From the NCBI GenBank assembly GCA_964410065.1, contig CAYPFO010000013.1, positions 1 to 64,000 on the forward strand: a DNA stretch of 64,000 nucleotides, given 5' to 3'. Positions 62,988 to 64,000 of this stretch are shown here, piece after piece (within the stretch, counting starts at the first letter, position 1; each line of letters starts with the position of its first letter). The notes below the pieces were generated by a model, which saw only the letters and a program-made list of their open reading frames with translations, was not told the origin of the DNA and searched no databases. The position numbers and the translations under genes are program-made. Origin of the DNA: Serpens sp964410065 (GTDB lineage Bacteria > Pseudomonadota > Gammaproteobacteria > Pseudomonadales > Pseudomonadaceae).

Positions 62988-64000
62988 GCAAGGGCCTCGT
63001 TGTTGGGGTTGCCAAGAAACTCGGGGCGAAAGCGCAGTTGCACACGAGTGCCGTGGGGAATTCTGTCAGTCACATCCAATTGTCCGCTCAGGCTGCGTGC
63101 GCGCTCCTGCATGATGGTCAGGCCATGATGCTGGCGTTTGTCGTGCTCATGGGACAGCCCGCAGCCGTCGTCTTCGATCAGCAGTTCGACGAGCTCGCCC
63201 TCTTGGTGCAAGGCAACCTGAACCTGGCTGGCACCGGAGTGGCGGGCGCAATTGGACAGCGCCTCGCGGGCGATCTGCAGCAGGTGGATCTGTTCGCTGG
63301 CCGACAGCGGCACGGCCAGCGGATTGACCTGCAAGTCCACCTCGAACGGGCTGCGCATCGAGAACTCCAGGGCGGTGTCGCGCAGGGCCTGATCCAGGCC
63401 GCCTTCCTTGATACTCAGGCGGAAAGTGGTCAACAGCTCGCGCAACTGGCGGTAGGCGGTGTTCAGGCCGTCGCGGATTTCCTCGCTGACGGTTTCCACC
63501 TTGGCCAGCGACTCGCCGCGGCGGATCAGCGTTTGCAGGCGGCTGACCTGCAGCTTGATGAACGACAGCGCCTGAGCCAGTGAGTCATGCAGCTCGCGGG
63601 CGATTACGGCGCGCTCCTCGAAGATCAACAGGCGATGCTCCTGTTCCCGCTGACGCTCGAGTGACAGCGCGGTGCCGATGAGGTTGGCCAGAGCCTGGAT
63701 CAGCTCCATTTCCCAGGCCTGGGCGGGGCGGCCACTGGTAAACGCTGCGCGCAACTCGCCCAACTCGCTGCCCAGGTTGACCACCGGACAGGCGATCAGG
63801 TTATAGCGGTTGTGCAGCATGCAATTGGCGCAATCCGCCGGTGAGCAGATCTCGCGCAGCTCTTGGCCATGCAGGGCGATCAGCTGGCCCACCGGATGTT
63901 GGGGGTCGCCATGCAGGCACAGCGACAGGCGCAGGCCAGGCAAGCGCTCCTGAAAGCTGTCCAGCAGATGACCGAGGGTGTCGGCATCGGCGGCCTGGCT
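62984..64000 (-). CDS. narX: Nitrate sensor kinase NarX (5' end beyond window)
   Basis: The C-terminal 338 codons of NarX; the N-terminal periplasmic sensor and membrane helices lie past the right edge. Visible are the central cysteine cluster (EICSPADCANCMLHNRYNLIACPV), a dimerisation/phosphoacceptor helix with the histidine in ARELHDSLAQ, and the HATPase region EALSNCARHSGASQ ... IEDDGCGL. This is the HisKA_3 class of NarX/NarQ. Its stop overlaps the narL start. In related genomes narK and narGHJI lie divergent and further right. Confidence 0.93.
   Translation of the reverse strand, partial: SQAADADTLGHLLDSFQERLPGLRLSLCLHGDPQHPVGQLIALHGQELREICSPADCANCMLHNRYNLIACPVVNLGSELGELRAAFTSGRPAQAWEMELIQALANLIGTALSLERQREQEHRLLIFEERAVIARELHDSLAQALSFIKLQVSRLQTLIRRGESLAKVETVSEEIRDGLNTAYRQLRELLTTFRLSIKEGGLDQALRDTALEFSMRSPFEVDLQVNPLAVPLSASEQIHLLQIAREALSNCARHSGASQVQVALHQEGELVELLIEDDGCGLSHEHDKRQHHGLTIMQERARSLSGQLDVTDRIPHGTRVQLRFRPEFLGNPNNEALA

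Overview
The window is about 64 kb of GC-rich chromosomal DNA from a denitrifying member of Pseudomonas sensu lato (stutzeri/mendocina-type lineages are the best guess). This rests on gene content: MnmC, RdgC, RmuC, AceK, an EarP/EF-P pair, a PlpD-type patatin autotransporter, a polyphosphate:AMP phosphotransferase, a solute-symporter hybrid kinase, a Dnr-type regulator and NarXL. It also rests on codon usage strong enough to leave long antisense shadow frames, and on short REP-like palindromes between genes. No insertion sequence, prophage, integrase or CRISPR array is visible, so this is mostly core genome.

Layout. 1-5.1 kb: 3' end of uvrB, then on the minus strand a MoxR ATPase - GFA protein - VWA protein operon and a DUF748 protein, then cysK. 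5.4-11.5 kb: aceK, a 44-aa protein, a DTW tRNA-modification enzyme, YbaN-like and YecA-like proteins, and recQ. 11.6-15.7 kb: a membrane diguanylate cyclase, a DUF2804 protein and a marR-MFS efflux operon with a SlyA-like operator. 16-25.6 kb: plpD, a SelW-like protein, an orphan TRAP binding lipoprotein, mnmC-tauE, pap, a periplasmic rhodanese, an AEC transporter and a 32-aa membrane peptide. 26-32.4 kb: a thiolase/multifunctional beta-oxidation operon, an anchored glutaredoxin, an amidotransferase, a PlsC-like acyltransferase and a crotonase.

32.6-43 kb: tRNA-Ser(GGA), a small membrane protein, a Cache-GGDEF protein, an HU protein, earP and efp, a 64-aa protein, an AT-rich gap with a DnaA-box match, a Sel1-like protein, rmuC, an alpha/beta hydrolase and an MgtC/DUF4010 membrane protein. 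43-51.2 kb: a 1158-aa SSS-PAS-kinase-receiver hybrid, a GNAT, azlCD, a Gdx-type sugE under a guanidine-II (mini-ykkC) riboswitch, a BASS transporter and rdgC. 51.4-56.9 kb: tRNA-Val and tRNA-Asp, then a yhiI-rbbA-yhhJ-like export operon.

57-64 kb is an anaerobic nitrogen-oxide module. A near-perfect ANR/DNR box lies between ytfE (nitrosative FeS repair) and moaB-moeA (molybdenum cofactor, needed by nitrate reductase). Two tandem DGC-domain proteins, a Dnr-type regulator, a beta-carbonic anhydrase and narL-narX follow; narX runs off the right edge, where the respiratory nitrate reductase operon would be expected. The moaB leader is long and structured and may be a molybdenum-cofactor riboswitch. 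The strongest regulatory finds are the guanidine-II switch, the ANR box with correctly spaced -10 and leader, and the MarR operator.
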